Positions 11,329 to 22,989 of a DNA stretch of 64,000 nucleotides are shown here, in pieces. Both the position numbers and the translations under genes were made by a program. Every line of letters begins with the position of its first letter. Positions within the stretch are counted from its first letter, which is position 1. The notes under the pieces are model-generated. The model worked only from the letters and a program-made list of their open reading frames with translations. It did no database searches and was not told the DNA's origin. Source of the stretch: Reticulitermes speratus (taxonomy: Eukaryota; Arthropoda; Insecta; Blattodea; Rhinotermitidae); contig JAJKFL010000013.1 of NCBI GenBank assembly GCA_021186555.1, forward strand, positions 15,431,243-15,495,242, written 5' to 3'.

Positions 11329-12562
11329 CTGAAATATAGTTTAGAAGTCTGAATCTGCAATATTTGTAGCTGTGAGACCCGTTATCTCTGATCGACAGTA
11401 CTGCACTCGAAAACTCCTAGCAACAGGGGTTGAGAAATTTGAGGGGCAGGTTTTTGTAAGTTTGAGAGAATAAAAATACCCTTATCGAAACTGCCTGTGA
11501 GTTTCTTCCATTTCTAAGTTACAATGGTTGTTCTATTATCCTAGTAACACCAAAATTATTTTCTTACTTTAAAAATTTGAATGTTGAAATTAGGCCTATT
11601 TCTTACCTAATAATAACGGTCTGTCAGCATTAGAAAGAAAAGTCGGTGAATTTTGTAGAAGGATATAATTTATGTTCGTTTTAATAATTGTAAGGAAGAC
11701 ACAAATGCAATGTGTGGACAACATGCAGAACTTCGTGTGCTAAACCTGGTTGTACAGAAAGACACAGAGCAACTGAGTTATTAAGTCGGGAAAAAGGACA
11801 TAAATTACTATTCAGAGGTTTTGGCCAATAAACACAACAATTCTTTCAACACAAAGGTAAGAAGCAGAAAAATTAAAAACTATAAACAGATCTTGCCTCG
11901 TCCTGTGAACTGTTCCAGTCACTGAATATATTGCAGTACTGGAAAATCAATATTATTTTCTACAGTGACATATTTACGCAATTTAAACACCATCAAAGGT
12001 CTATAATATCATTCTTTACTAAACCATACATTTTATTGTGTGTATCGGGATGAATCGGTATTTCAGATCTAAATGTGTGAGTTTCTTGTAATGCTTTTGT
12101 AAATAACAATAGTGTGTACCTCTGATGTTCTTTAAATTAAGTTATATTGAATTAAATAGGCATTCGGTAAAATGAATACAATCAAAATTCTTTTCGACTT
12201 TAGCCCATCCTGTATATTCATGTTCCAAAAACTAAAGCCCTTTTTTAAATCAGTTTAAAATACTCGTATTTTGGGCAACGTGACAACATTATATTTAGCA
12301 ATAGTTGGAGTCTTAGCAGAGCGGCTGGAGAGCGCGCAAATTATCACAGTTCAAGTATTGTGATGTGACCAGTCATAAATACTTAGTGACAATATGGTTA
12401 CATTTACCGAATTACCAAGAATCTACCGGAATATGACGTGTTACCACTTGGAAAACACGATTTTAATTCATAAAGGGTGAATAGAATCCGGTGTCCAATT
12501 TAAAAATGGAAGATTATATCAACATTATCACTTTGGTTAAACTTCAAAGTAACACTTGGTAC

Positions 12563-12835
12563 GGCCGTGCCATGGCTCAGGCGGTTAGTCGCCGGCCTCC
12601 CACGGCGGAGGTCAGTCATGTGGGATTTGTGGTAGACAAAGTAGCACTGGGACAGGTTTTTCCCCGAGTACTTCGGTTTTCCCCTGTCAATTTCATTCCA
12701 CCGGTGCTCCATTACTTGGAAAAATGAAAAAACTGATCATCTTACTCTTCATCTTCATCACAGGGTTGCACAATAAGCCTTAAGGCTGCGGTGCGTCCGT
12801 AGCTTCTGCTGCGGGGTTCTTCTCCACAAAAAGAA
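12563..12835 (+). mobile_element. SINE, family S3, in Ank2 intron
   Basis: The head GGCCGTGCCATGGCTCAGGC has a box A-like GGCTCAGGCGGTTAG; box B is poor. A perfect 12-bp target duplication AACACTTGGTAC lies at 12551-12562 and 12836-12847, which fixes the ends. Retrotransposed recently into the intron between repeat 1 and repeat 2 exons. Confidence 0.82.
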
Positions 12836-13029
12836 AACACTTGGTACTCTCACATTAAGTGCACATAAAATCTATAATACGCTAAGACAACTTATAACTT
12901 GAGATATCTTTAAATAAATTTAATTTAGTGACGACAACTCAGCTAATAAAAGAATTGGGCTCGAAAAACGAGTAGGTGTGTATGTGCGGGATTTAAGATT
13001 ATCACAGTGATATTGATGAATATCAAGTC

Positions 13030-13200
13030 TTCTGGAATGATACGCGGTCTCTGCAGGCAAATAGTTGCTGATGTTTCGAAGGAGCATAGTGTCTCCATCT
13101 TCAGAGTTTAGCAGTCCTAAAGCTTCTTGACCCTGAAGATGAAAGCACTATGATACTTCAAAACGCAGGTACCTATTTACCAGTCGACATGGTATAATGG
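13030..13200. repeat. decayed fold-back element (second family)
   Basis: CTCTGAAGATGGAG...CTCCTTCGAAACATC on the minus strand (13105-13074) is mirrored by CCCTGAAGATGAAAG...TTCAAAACG on the plus strand (13132-13174). Both descend from the hammerhead-containing arm. They are diverged from each other and the outer arms are barely recognisable. Confidence 0.6.
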
Positions 13201-13440
13201 AACGAAGCCCGGTATGAGCTTTTGGATTTGTCTCTTCACTCTCACGTCCTTCCCAGATAATTACCGTGTGCCTGTCAGTCCGGCAACTTCTCCGACATAA
13301 AAGTGTCACGTGTAGTCGAAACAGCTCCTTTCAGGGGCAACAGTAGGCTTGCATCAACCTTGAAAATCACGGTTTTGTTTATTGCAGTGTTAAAGTTGAA
13401 AGTTTTTCTGTGCATTTCATGAAGGCTTATGGGGCCGTGG

Positions 13441-13686
13441 CTGTATAAATTCCCTAATTTTTAGCCTCGGCACTATATGGAGGTCAGTGGATGAACTTTA
13501 TGCCCCTTCCGCTTACTTCGAGGAAAGAGCCCATGGTAATTTTTGAATAGGCGGCTAGGTGAGCCCCAAACCCGGTCTGGACGTTTTGAAGGGACAAGTT
13601 TTCACCCCTCCCGGAAAAAGAACCACAAGTCCTTGGTTTTCCAGCCCGCAGCTAGACACTATACTGACTAGGCTATCAAGGCTCCG
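13441..13686 (-). mobile_element. SINE, S2-related, diverged (Ank2 intron)
   Basis: The minus strand has GATAGCCTAGTCAGTATAG, AACGTCCAGACCGGG, CCTAGCCGCCTATTCA and TGCCGAGGCTAAA, collinear with the S2 copies. Confidence 0.6.
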
Positions 13687-14064
13687 TATTAAAATGATAC
13701 ATACACTTTAACGCTATGTACAAAAGTAGAAGACAGTAATGTCTGAAAAAATATTCAGGCGTTCTCTAAAAAATTATCTTTAATTCTTGTCGAAAGTTTG
13801 AAGAAACACAATATGGCAACACGGCATCAATAAGTCTGAATGTTGTCCGGAAGGTATGTAATTCAGACACCGTTAATATAATGACTACATCTAACAAGTA
13901 CATGATTGGCTGTACCCGCGTTTAATGATAGGATCGTGACGCCGCTCTTCAAGGGTCGATAATCACGTGGATGTTCCCTGCGTTTTTTCCTTGAGATTTT
14001 CCGACAAATATTATGTAACCATTTTTCATTCTCACCTTAATTTTAGGCTTCCACCGCGATGTTG

Positions 14065-14280
14065 ATGAGATCTGCGCTCTTCTGGGATATTACGCGGCGT
14101 CATGTGGTAATTGTTTACCGACGTTTCGGGACAACGTATCGGTCCCATCTTGACGGGTCAATAGTCCTTTTCTCCTCAGACTCCTGACTCTTGAAGATGG
14201 GACCGATACATTGTCCCGAAACGTCGGTAAACAATTATCACGCGAAGCCACGTAATATCCCAGAGGAGCGTAGATCTCAT
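14065..14280. repeat. fold-back element, second family, decayed hammerhead core
   Basis: Left arm 14065-14151 and right arm 14194-14280 are 87-bp inverted repeats with scattered mismatches around a 42-bp spacer. The arms hold CCCGAAACGTCGGTAAAC, giving GAAA, stem III AC-GUCG-GU and triplet GUA, with stem II GGGAC/GTCCC. The CUGANGA half is mutated in both arms (TTGAAGA on the right, GTCAAGA on the left). The outer ends read (C)GTAATATCCCAGA. It lies inside the first large Ank2 intron, 444 bp beyond the donor of the candidate leader region and just below the repeat 1 exon. Confidence 0.8.
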
Positions 14281-14723
14281 TTCTCATTCTCCAATTCGTA
14301 TTGTTTCACCACTGCGTCTGTCTACTCCGTAACAGATGACTTCGATTGATTCTTTTAAGCCAGAAGGAGGGACTAGGTCTGACAAAAACGAGAACAATAA
14401 CAGTCTACTGGGGATTAGTATTTGGATTCTTGTAAACGAAACGGGAAGAAAACCTTTGGATCTGAACTTTATATTACTAGATATTTCCGGAAATTAATCT
14501 GCCCTTAATTGAATAAGTAATAAGTATCCTTTTTTTACTGCCATTCCTAGGTAGGTAGTGCAAAGTGACATGTTTCCACAGGACTTGTTGTATGTTGTAT
14601 TGTGGTTTTTCCTTCTGTTTTTGGCAGATACACAGCTTCTGCCTTTGCTTCTATAACAGCATACTTGATAATTTCTAATTATTTCGGCGTCATTCTTTAC
14701 TGAGTATTCACAAATATACTTAC

Positions 14724-14825
14724 CGAGTTGGACGTATTTATATCGATGTTGGACTTGAGGTGCTCCAGCACCTTGTCCAGATGCCCAGCCCTGGCAGCAC
14801 GAAGGAACGCTGTGTTCCCGTCCGA
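14724..14825 (-). CDS. Ank2: Ank2 exon with ankyrin repeat 1
   Basis: This 102-bp exon encodes 34 residues, from [16 protein letters not shown] to DINTSNS. It is the atypical capping first repeat of ankyrins, which has FLRAARAG where later repeats have PLHIAA. The acceptor is a T-rich tract ending in TTGCAG at 14826. The donor is GTAAGTA just below 14724. It is phase 0 at both ends. An in-frame ATG lies at 14900, but it falls in the intron upstream of the acceptor and the residues between are not ankyrin-like, so the real start codon is in an exon further upstream. The 5' intron is at least 9.4 kb if the 24.2 kb candidate exon is the first one. Confidence 0.95.
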
Positions 14826-15289
14826 CTGCAACAAAGGAAACCGGCATGAAAGTGCTGCTTCCGGCAAATCATTGCAACAAGCACAACTGGATAACACCAA
14901 TTAACACCAGAATATCGGGAAATTATAGTTCTTTTATTTTCCACCTCACCCCACACATTTCCTTTTATCACCTAACACTGCTGGTGAAATTAAAATGTCA
15001 GAATAATAGCCAATTTGCTCGTGTATGTACCAATAAACCGACACTGTAGGGCACAAACCTTGACAAATATCAAGATTTCGTAGACTGACATTATGCCAAA
15101 CAAGTTTAGAACTACCATTACAACGTAAGTTGTGCCAGTTTAATAAAACTGACTCTAGCAAGATCTGTTTCCTCACGATACAGTAGAATATGTTAAGAGT
15201 TACTAATGGGCAAAACAAATAAAATACAAAGAAAACATTTGAGCAGAAAATTTGAAGTAAAGCGATCACTCTGAGAACCTAGTTATAAA

Positions 15290-15500
15290 AGGAAGGGTGA
15301 TGTTAAAATTTATCTGAAATAAATTGGTGGAAGAGTGTGAATTAGATACATCTGGCTCAGAATATTGCACTGGTGGCGGCCTGTAATGAGCACGATAATG
15401 AAAGTACGGGTTACGCAACTGGCGGAGAAATGCTCAAGCGACTGAACAGCAATTGGCTTCACAAGAAGGTCTGTGTTCCTCGTAGTTATAAACAGGTAGC
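15290..15500 (+). mobile_element. LINE 3' terminal fragment
   Basis: Contains a decayed WIHLAQ....W block and the following ..LN.NWLHKKVCVPR-like segment that closes this LINE family. Frames are broken. Confidence 0.45.
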
Positions 15501-16639
15501 TGTTTAGCTGTGAAACAAAGGGTAACTTCTTATGAATGACCTTATGTTTACGTGTCAGGTAGCTGGGCAACACACACATACACACACTATAATAGTAGTT
15601 TCTAGAACGATTTTATTTAAACTCATGTACTCTACAAACAGGATCTCTCTTACCTCAGGCATAAAAATTCGGTAGATTTAAAAATTTTTAAAAGAGAAAA
15701 ATATCTTCAGAAAATCCTTTGCCAAGCTCTTTGAGAACTTTGATTTTCTCTCAGGTTTCAAACCAACTTCAAAAGTCAAGAAATACTGGAACGTTAAGAT
15801 TATAACATACGAATTTATCGGCCCATGGGTATAAAAGGCAAGATACACATTTTTCATCATTTCGTCCGCAGCACAAAATCAGTTCGAGTGGTTATTCCAC
15901 ATTCTCCAGAATTTAAAGAAAAACTATCGCCTTACACGTGCACTTCTCATTTCCAACTGAACACACAAAAGGATCCCCGTGTCTACACACATTCTTATGT
16001 GCAATGATCAAATAGCAATAATGAAGAAAATAAACGATTATAAATTCCGAAAGTACGAATTTAAAAATTCTGCAGGTTCCAGGTTCGAATGTCGGACAGG
16101 AAGCCGACTATACCGAAATACGTTGTCCGCAGTTTCCTCTTTTCAGCCCGTTAAATTCCAAGAAAATAAGATTATAATATTCCGAGACAGTTTACTTTAA
16201 TTCATTCCGTCATTTGTCCTAAAATGTGATGCTACATGTAGCATACAGATGTAAAATCATCCTTACATACACCAAGAATCAACCAATTGAAACCAACCGG
16301 TATCTCACCTTTCGGCAGCACAACCACATCCTAGAACAGCACACGGTGAGTCTTCAAAATCACAGAACTTGAACTACTGTAAGAACGCCTCACACTTAAA
16401 AGGCACGAATAAAAAAGATGCTACATAGAACATCACAGAATTCGAATTCTTTTGGTGAGCAAAGCTCTGCTCATTCCTTTCTGTTCAGTACTTCCTTTCC
16501 TGTTCCCTCCACAGCGAAATAGAAAAAGCACGTGTATAGTGGGTTGGTAAGTATGCAGAAAGTGGATTTCATTTGTTTGAAACTATGTTAAATATTGGAC
16601 TTCATACAGTGCCATATGTGGGGAATAGCACGGCAGTAT

Positions 16640-16780
16640 AGGCACTAGTCGGTCTCTCTCACGTTAAGTACAGAGTTTTTATGAGCTTCTTACTTCGGAG
16701 GTTCTGGTTCAAATCTCGTCCGAGACTACACGAACTTCCTCGTCCTCCCGGAACGAATGTGGAATATCAATTTCTATCTT
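16640..16780 (+). mobile_element. degenerate tRNA-derived SINE remnant
   Basis: TTCTGGTTCAAATCTCGTCCG is box B-like, preceded by a weak box A region. The body is unlike S1-S3. Confidence 0.3.
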
Positions 16781-17569
16781 TATAAGACAGTCATGACTAT
16801 GTGTGTCACTTGTATAATGGAGAGTAACACGAAACTGCAACATCTGAATGAGTTTTGTTTCCGTTTCCATACTACGCTTTGATTTGGTTATGAGGTTGAC
16901 ATTCTTTATCTTCGAAAGAGATAACAAAATCTGAAACTCTCTTTATTATATACGAAAATATATCAGTCATTACTTGGAGTCGGCAGGCTGGTGTTAAGGG
17001 TCTCATGTGTTTACCACAAAAAGACGCAGAAGAGAATATTAGAATTATTGACACTTCCGTTGTTTAAGTCATGTGGACAGTGTAACACGGGTATAAAAAA
17101 TTCACTCCTAATTCTTAGAACACTTCATGCAAACAGGTAAACACGAAAACTAACAACCACTCTGGCTTGAAAGCAAGGACTCCCTCTTGTAATAGTACTG
17201 GCGGTCTACAAGTTAAATTTGTGCCCAATTCGAATAAAGCATTTAAGCTATGTGGGCTTCACGAATACCTGATTTCTAGGACTGCTCAGTTTCGGAGAAA
17301 GGCACGACGTTCAGGAAGCAAATGAATATTTTTGCACAGAGACCACGAAAGGTTTACAGAATGTCAGGGTGGGGTTCGTGTTAGAGAGGTAGTAACCAAC
17401 AAAAACCATGGCACTTTCTCGGAATCACCTTAAGTGGATAGAATGGACGCTCTAAAACGTAATAAAATTCACTTCGCAATAATAATAACAAAAATTTATT
17501 TTCACCACATTTTTGTACTTAATAATATAATTTTTCTTGAGGCTGTAAACACAATAACACTTGCTAAGT

Positions 17570-17760
17570 TCAAAATGGCGGTCCAAGCACACGCCACCAT
17601 ATATGATGTAGACTTCAAGACGACTTGTTTGCAGCATCAACCACGAACACGAACTACAAAGGCGCCGCCAATCGGGCGACTGGTATTGATTCACAGGCGT
17701 CGCACGCAACCCGCACGCTCCGACTGTACTGCCTGCTTTAGGAATTTTCTGTTCACAGGC
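17570..17760. other. CpG-rich block, possible promoter or exon, strand unclear
   Basis: About 190 bp with clearly more CpG and G+C than the neighbouring DNA. It contains CAAAATGGCGG (YY1-like) on the plus strand and CGATTGG, an inverted CCAAT box. A plus-strand CTATAAAAAGC lies just beyond at 17792-17802. Overlapping frames on both strands stay open through it, which is expected of GC-rich DNA, and neither translation is recognised. It sits 2.7 kb upstream of the repeat 1 exon, so an additional Ank2 leader exon is possible but not shown. Confidence 0.25.
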
Positions 17761-17876
17761 TTTTAACGATACTGTATCTACTACAGAGTCTATAAAAAGC
17801 AACACGTGTATGAATGATGCGTAAAAATAAAGTTGTCCCTGTCACACGTGGAGAGGAATTACACCTTCATGCACGG

Positions 17877-18091
17877 TAATGGTTGGAGGTGAATTGTCAA
17901 CTTCACGCCACGGCCGCTTTGCTGAGGGGAAAGAGCCTGAGGTACCCATTTAATAGGTGGCTGGGAGGGCCCCAGAGCGGGTATAAACCTACTGAAGAGG
18001 AGAAAACTACCTTCTCCCTGCTGGGAATCGAAACAAAATTCCTCATTTATCCAGGCTCCAGCTTAGTCAATATACCGATTACGCTACCGCG
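17877..18091 (-). mobile_element. SINE, S2-related, diverged
   Basis: The minus strand begins CGCGGTAGCGTAATCGGTAT and later has GATTCCCAGCAGGGA, CCCAGCCACCTATTAAATGG and AAAGCGGCCGTGGCGTGAAG. It is the S2 layout with loss of clear box B. Confidence 0.65.
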
Positions 18092-18479
18092 TGTCCCTCA
18101 GAATGATCGATCGGAAAGTATCTAAGTTCCTTAATATAATCTTCCCAAATTAAGAATGGTGATTTCAAATGATACGTAAAAGGGCCTAGAATTGTTAGTG
18201 GCGATTCACAAAATATAGAGTAAGGCTGAAAAAAAGAAAAATATGTTTCCATGCTTATAAAATGTTACCGAGTACGTGTAAGGGAGTGTAAATAAATCTA
18301 TGTATTTTCAACTTGGGAAAAAGAAAAAGGTCGAAATTCTGCTTTATGTTTTACCCACTTTCACTTCCACCAGTACTACTCGTTAAATATGAGACATGGA
18401 ATAATAGATACGGTGGAAACGTAGATTTTACGACCTCTGTGCAAGACTTAAGATTCTCACAGTGTTGTTTCTGAGGATT

Positions 18480-18690
18480 CAGCTCTTCTGGGATAAGACA
18501 CTGTGTCGTTAGGTGCGTGGTAGCAGATATTTCGAAGGAAATTACTGCCTTAATCCTTGTCAAGAGTTCCAAAAGGAAGAAACCTGACCTCGTTACCCTT
18601 GAATATGAAGGAAATACATTCCTTCTAAAAGTTGGGAACAACTTAGCCAACGACACAGCTTCAGATCCCAGAAGAAGTAACTTCTTCATT
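18480..18690. repeat. decayed fold-back element (second family)
   Basis: The outer arms pair: CTCTTCTGGGAT with ACTGTGTCGTT on the left (from 18483), and AACGACACAG with ATCCCAGAAGAAG on the right (to about 18679). TTTCGAAGGAA on the left mirrors TTCCTTCTAAAA on the right. The catalytic core is no longer readable. Confidence 0.55.
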
Positions 18691-19274
18691 AATGCCTTTT
18701 CATTTTAAACGCTCTTGGCGACTGTTGGGATCGGAAGCGGTACCGTCTGTGCGCCAACAACTACAATCTTATTAGTTTCTAGAATCTATATCGGGACCAC
18801 TTAAACACTAGGTTAGTAGACAAGACACTAATAACTAGCTCATCAAAAGTAGAAAGGGTTGTGTCTCGACGCGGGTCAATAATTGTGACATGCCTATAAT
18901 GCACAGCCGCTTTTGCGTTCAAAGTGTAAGCGATATAGTAACACTTGCTGAATATAAAACGATCTGGTGCAAACAGCGAAATCTGTTCTGAGGTACATAC
19001 AAAATTTATTTCACTAATCATGTGTAGATATTGGATAGCGTGTATTTGGGCTTACGAATGAAGAGTTGGCAAGGATATAGGTAGAGCTAATCACAGGATA
19101 TTACGTGCAGCGACACCGTAAATTACACAGATTATGCAACGCCAAGCTGTGTAATATGTTCAGGAGCGATGGGGCGAAAACATGAGGAAAAAGGTTAGTT
19201 TTATGTTTTGAAACATATTAATTTAGGAACTTAGTTGCACTACACAAACTTTATAATTTTGCATGATTTCATGC

Positions 19275-19472
19275 TCTCACAGCGGCATTGCTGGATGTAA
19301 TGGCTCGTCGATTGGTAAATAATTGCCGATGGTTAGCAGGACAGTGCCTTCACTTTCAGTCCAAATCCACTCTTCTCACACTGCTTGACCCTGAAGACGA
19401 AGGCAGTACCATTCTTCGAAAAGTGGGTAAACATCATTCGACGTGGCATAACATCCCAGAATACTTTTATAA
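19275..19472. repeat. decayed fold-back element (second family)
   Basis: The plus strand has CCCTGAAGACGAAGGC at 19389, TTCGAAAAGTGGGTAAAC at 19415, then ACGTGGCATAACATCCCAGAA, the usual right end of this family. CTGAAGA (19391-19397) and GAAA (19418-19421) remain, but the left arm is strongly diverged. Confidence 0.55.
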
Positions 19473-20039
19473 TTGAGCTTATAGTATTTTGTCAACAATG
19501 TTTGAAGATGAAAACAAATTAGAGACAAATTTGAGGAATTGAAGAATATTATCGCAGTCGCTAAAGAAAACCATAAAAGACAGCTTTCATGTCGAAATTA
19601 AAAACAATATTTATCCGACGATAGTGCCGACATTCAATATACAATATCCAGTCCTTCTGTAGAAATTTAAAGATGTATTATGGACAAAATATTACGAGTG
19701 TTAAATCACTGCACTATGATCTTATTTTCGAAAGATATATGCAAAATTCCAGAGAGACATACAAGAGTTGTTACGTGAAACGCGTCTTCCTTACGTTACA
19801 AGAAAGGGAAATGAAGGGAACATTTGGCACAGCCTGATATTAGAATCATGTACCTTCTACTGAAACCCAGTGTTGGGTAATAATTCACACAGAAGAGTTC
19901 AATGCTAATAAACAGACACAATACAGAAGAAATATTTAAACATTTAAGTACTCCAAAAAGTCCTCATATTTACTTACTTTTATGGTATATTTTATAACAT
20001 TTTCAATATCTCAGAATACATAGCCTTGATGGTAGAATG

Positions 20040-20420
20040 AATGGTGAATGATTTGGATGGAAACGGTTGTGACCTGAACGACATAAAGGAGCTTATTATG
20101 CGGGTGTAAAGATATATAATAGATTACCCATAGAGATTAAGGATAACTCTAATAACTTAAAACCGTTTAAGATTGAATTAAGGTATTTTTTGAATACTCA
20201 CTCGTTTTATACTGTGGATGAGTAACTTAATGGATAATTTATTACAAAAAATAATAGTTTATATTGTTTGTGTTTAGTATTCTGTTTTGTTTTAGGTGTG
20301 ATTATTTAATGTATGTATTTTTATACTTTTATTCTTGAGTTTGTGACGTGTTCTATTTCCATTTGTTGGATTACAGGAACTTGTAAATAAATACAAATAC
20401 AAATACAAATATAAATACAT
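20040..20420 (+). mobile_element. LINE 3' end with (AAATAC)n tail
   Basis: The frame from about 20095 reads YYAGVKIYNRLPIEIKD, then LKPFKIELRYFLNTHSFYT and VDEYL, the usual C-terminal ending of non-LTR reverse transcriptases (..LFN.LP..IK....FK..L..FL....FY...E). A 3' UTR and a tandem AAATAC tail (20385-20420) follow. Strongly 5'-truncated. Confidence 0.7.
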
Positions 20421-20444
20421 AATATCCCGTAATTATCCTGCAAT

Positions 20445-20560
20445 ACTGAACAATACCACGGGAAACCTCAATCAGGAAATCCGCTGCCTCAGTCGGGATT
20501 AAAACCTGGAGATTCCCGAACATAACTCTAAGACCGTGCAGCTACATCAACCAGATTGTG
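20445..20560 (-). mobile_element. degenerate SINE remnant
   Basis: GGGAAACCTCAATCAGGAAAT and CAGTCGGGATTAAAACCTGG followed by GACCGTGCAGCTAC look like a reversed tRNA-derived head with lost box B. Similar short remnants occur at 8965-9060 and 22385-22440. Confidence 0.35.
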
Positions 20561-21952
20561 AAAATTTGTACCAAACAGTGATCAGAATTGATAACGGCTA
20601 AAATCAATTTAGCGTGTGCAGTTTCAGGGTTCATATGGATTTCTTCAACGTAAGTATTCGTTGATTAACGATATTGCTTGTGTAATTTTAAAAATGGAAG
20701 AGGAATCAGGTCGCTGAATATGCCCTTCTATCAACATGTCATTTCCATTTGTCTTGAAGTGGCAGAATTCCATTTCCTTGCCTTTCCATTACGTCTACCT
20801 TTTAACTCATTTGTCCCGTTTCGATACATTATAAATTCAAAGCGACTATTTAATAACCAGGCAAGAAAAAGCGAAAAGCACACTTTTGAAGAAGGCTTAA
20901 TTATATAATCCCATACTTCTGATTAAATTTTACGTTAAATAAAATAGGAAACTGAAACAACTGTACACTCTTTTGGAAAAAGGGTTCCATTTCCTTGTTC
21001 ATAAAAATGCAACAACGGATCCTTATCTGGGCCAGGTTAATCTAGACTACACCATGAAGCACTATTTAAAATTTATTTCATCTTATCACGTCATCTAAAT
21101 CTGGGTCCCACAAGTGGCCATTCCTTTTAAAGTAACCCAACTAACTTTTTCTGATTTTCTCATCTCCCCCCTTGCTTATTACACGCCTGTGCACTGTTTG
21201 CTTAATCGTCCTCGAGTCTGTAAAAGCCACAACATTGGCGAAAAGTAAAAATTATTAAACACGTAATTACGCAGCTCTTTCACTTCTCTGGAATATTTAG
21301 TGAAAAAGTAGTAATATGATTTGTGACTGCAGGCAGTATGAAAAGTTACAAAACATGTATTTTGATTATAATTAAATATACTATTGGCGTTTATTTATGT
21401 TGTCCATATCTATACATAGTTACATATTTAAACACCAACACTAATTTTGATAATTTCTGTCTGATTTATTGAAATATTAATGAAGCCATGGACAAATTAA
21501 TAGGATCAATGCATCCTACAATTTCAATTCTGAAAATAACTAATGCCATAGAAGAACACCTACAGCAGGATGAGTGATCTAGATTAGGGGTTTTCAAACT
21601 TTTCGCTGGCGTGCAATTAAGTGAAATTTAACAATTTCAAATTACCACCAATTTTTTGTCTTTAAATAAGAAACTGAAATAGGAAAGACTAACAGACAGC
21701 GGGGATGAGTTATATAACCTTTCCAGTAATGCTGCATATTATCAAATATATTTCAATTATGTTTTATTTATTTTTAAAATTTTTATGCTTTTAATAATTT
21801 GATTTTTTAGTAAGGCCGCGTAAAAATAGTTGGCTTACCAGTAGTGGTATGCGTACCACAGTTTGAGAGACCGTGATTAACTCATTGTCACAGATTTGCA
21901 GCTTACTTTGACGTCCTTCTAACTTACTTACTGTCTGTGTAAAAACATTATT

Positions 21953-22212
21953 TTTTCCCCTAAGGCTCGACAGCCCCTAGGGGGCCTAGGCCTCGTCATT
22001 TTACAACGCTTCACGATCACACTGATAAACACACCACAGTCGGTAGGACTCCTCTGGACGAGGGACCAGCTCGTCGCAGAGACCTCTACCTGACAACACA
22101 CAACACTCACAAGAGACAGACATCCATGCCCCCGGTGGGATTCGAACCCACGATCCTAGTAAGTGAGTGGCCGCAGACCCACGCCTTAGACCGCACGGCC
22201 ACTGGGATCGGC
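21953..22212 (-). mobile_element. tRNA-derived SINE, family S1, full length
   Basis: The minus strand starts GCCGATCCCAGTGGCCGTGC, with a box A-like GTGGCCGTGCGGTCTAAGG and box B GGGTTCGAATCCC. The body holds TCTGTCTCTTGTGAGTG and CTCTGCGACGAGCTGG, then a tail ending in A-rich sequence. The 14-bp target duplication GTAAAAACATTATT is perfect (21939-21952 and 22213-22226), so the copy is young. Confidence 0.9.
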
Positions 22213-22504
22213 GTAAAAACATTATTACTTCCTCAAGTTAAATCGCGTCGAATATTTGCATAATTACTAACAATAGAGACGAAAAAGGCGGTAGTAATCT
22301 GAGGTTCGCCTTATTATTCCTACACTTTCACAGAAAAAAAGTTGATGGTTTAACGACTCTTGTCAGGAGCTCAGAATGTATAGCGGAAGACTGAGGAAAA
22401 CCACAAAACCTCAGTAGTGCCTATGTCCGGGCCACATTATTTTTATTATATTCTTGCACTGATTTAATAAAGTTCTTTAAAAAAGGTTAAAATATTTTGT
22501 AATA

Positions 22505-22700
22505 CGAGTATGAGGCAGTGTGACGGACAATTGGTTACCGACGGTTTCAAGGCGTTCTTCTTGGACTACTCTGACGATGCAGGCAGCAAGCCTCCTTGGA
22601 CTGCCCTGAAAATGAAGGCAGCAAGCTCCTCTTGACAGATTTCTATATTCTATTTACCGGTAGCTTGTAAATACCGACCACGTAGTCTGTGCATCTAATT
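22505..22700. repeat. very decayed fold-back relative
   Basis: GGTTACCGACGGTTTCAAGG on the left and CCCTGAAAATGAAGGCAGC plus ACCACGTAGTC on the right keep the order of the family, but with low identity. Confidence 0.35.
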
Positions 22701-22769
22701 TACAAATTGAACTGTTTATGGCTGTTTATCATATTAGTACAGAAAAATGTGGACTGTAAAAGTAAAGGT

Positions 22770-22985
22770 AATGTTTCCTCTCTCCACCCCATGAAGGCAA
22801 ATAGAGGGAACACTAGAAACTAGATGGAGGTGACGGTGTAACTTCATACCCCGAAAGCTTTAACCGCTGGGAAATAACACCATTACCCCATGAATAGAAC
22901 GCTGAATCAGGCTCAGAACCAGTCTGGACGTAACTGAGAAAAGTAAAACCTCTTGTTCCTACAGAAATTTTTGTTGGGAATAAAA
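22770..22985 (-). mobile_element. SINE remnant, S2-related
   Basis: TTACGTCCAGACTGG and GGGGTATGAAGTTACACC on the minus strand correspond to the S2 body; the tRNA head is not recognisable. Confidence 0.4.
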
Positions 22986-22989
22986 ATTC

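Larger units (their letters stand above)
11329..14723. other. Ank2 intron (3.4 kb), rich in repeats
   Basis: Contains the S3 SINE, fold-back copies at 13.03-13.20 and 14.07-14.28 kb and an S2-like SINE. A motif CGGCAACTTCTCCGACA at 13281 recurs at 59219, marking another dispersed repeat. Confidence 0.75.
1..14825 (-). other. Ank2: Ank2 gene, 3' truncated by the window edge (exons for ankyrin repeats 1-14)
   Basis: Ankyrins tie membrane proteins to the spectrin skeleton; insect Ank2 is the neuronal form, needed for axon and synapse stability. Eight minus-strand exons (14825-14724, 11328-11196, 7410-7247, 6965-6810, 5126-4998, 3953-3756, 2348-2052, 1439-1242) join in frame into 459 residues. 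That is 34 residues of repeat 1, three repeats of 33, the 29-residue repeat 5 typical of ankyrins, then nine repeats of 33. Wording such as [13 protein letters not shown] and [15 protein letters not shown] agrees with Drosophila Ank2 as I remember it. All introns are phase 0 except the one inside repeat 3 (phase 1). All have AG acceptors and GT donors. Introns run from 281 bp to about 3.8 kb. The next exon would start after 1242 but none is seen down to 1, so the gene continues outside. No break is seen in the exons. Confidence 0.95.
14826..17569. other. upstream of the repeat 1 exon, probable intron
   Basis: LINE end at 15290-15500 and a SINE remnant at 16.64 kb, otherwise no feature. No start codon exon with a good phase 0 donor was noticed here. 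Confidence 0.5.

Noticed and set aside
14826-14900. In-frame ATG at 14900 as the Ank2 start ([11 protein letters not shown]...)
   Set aside because: A strong acceptor lies at 14826 and the intervening residues are not conserved ankyrin sequence.
17434-17805. Overlapping 110-117 codon frames on both strands
   Set aside because: Frames stay open because the block is CpG-rich; neither protein is recognisable. Kept only as a possible promoter block.
21953-22212. tRNA genes at box A/B-bearing loci
   Set aside because: Heads lack a paired acceptor stem and continue into a SINE body with target duplications.
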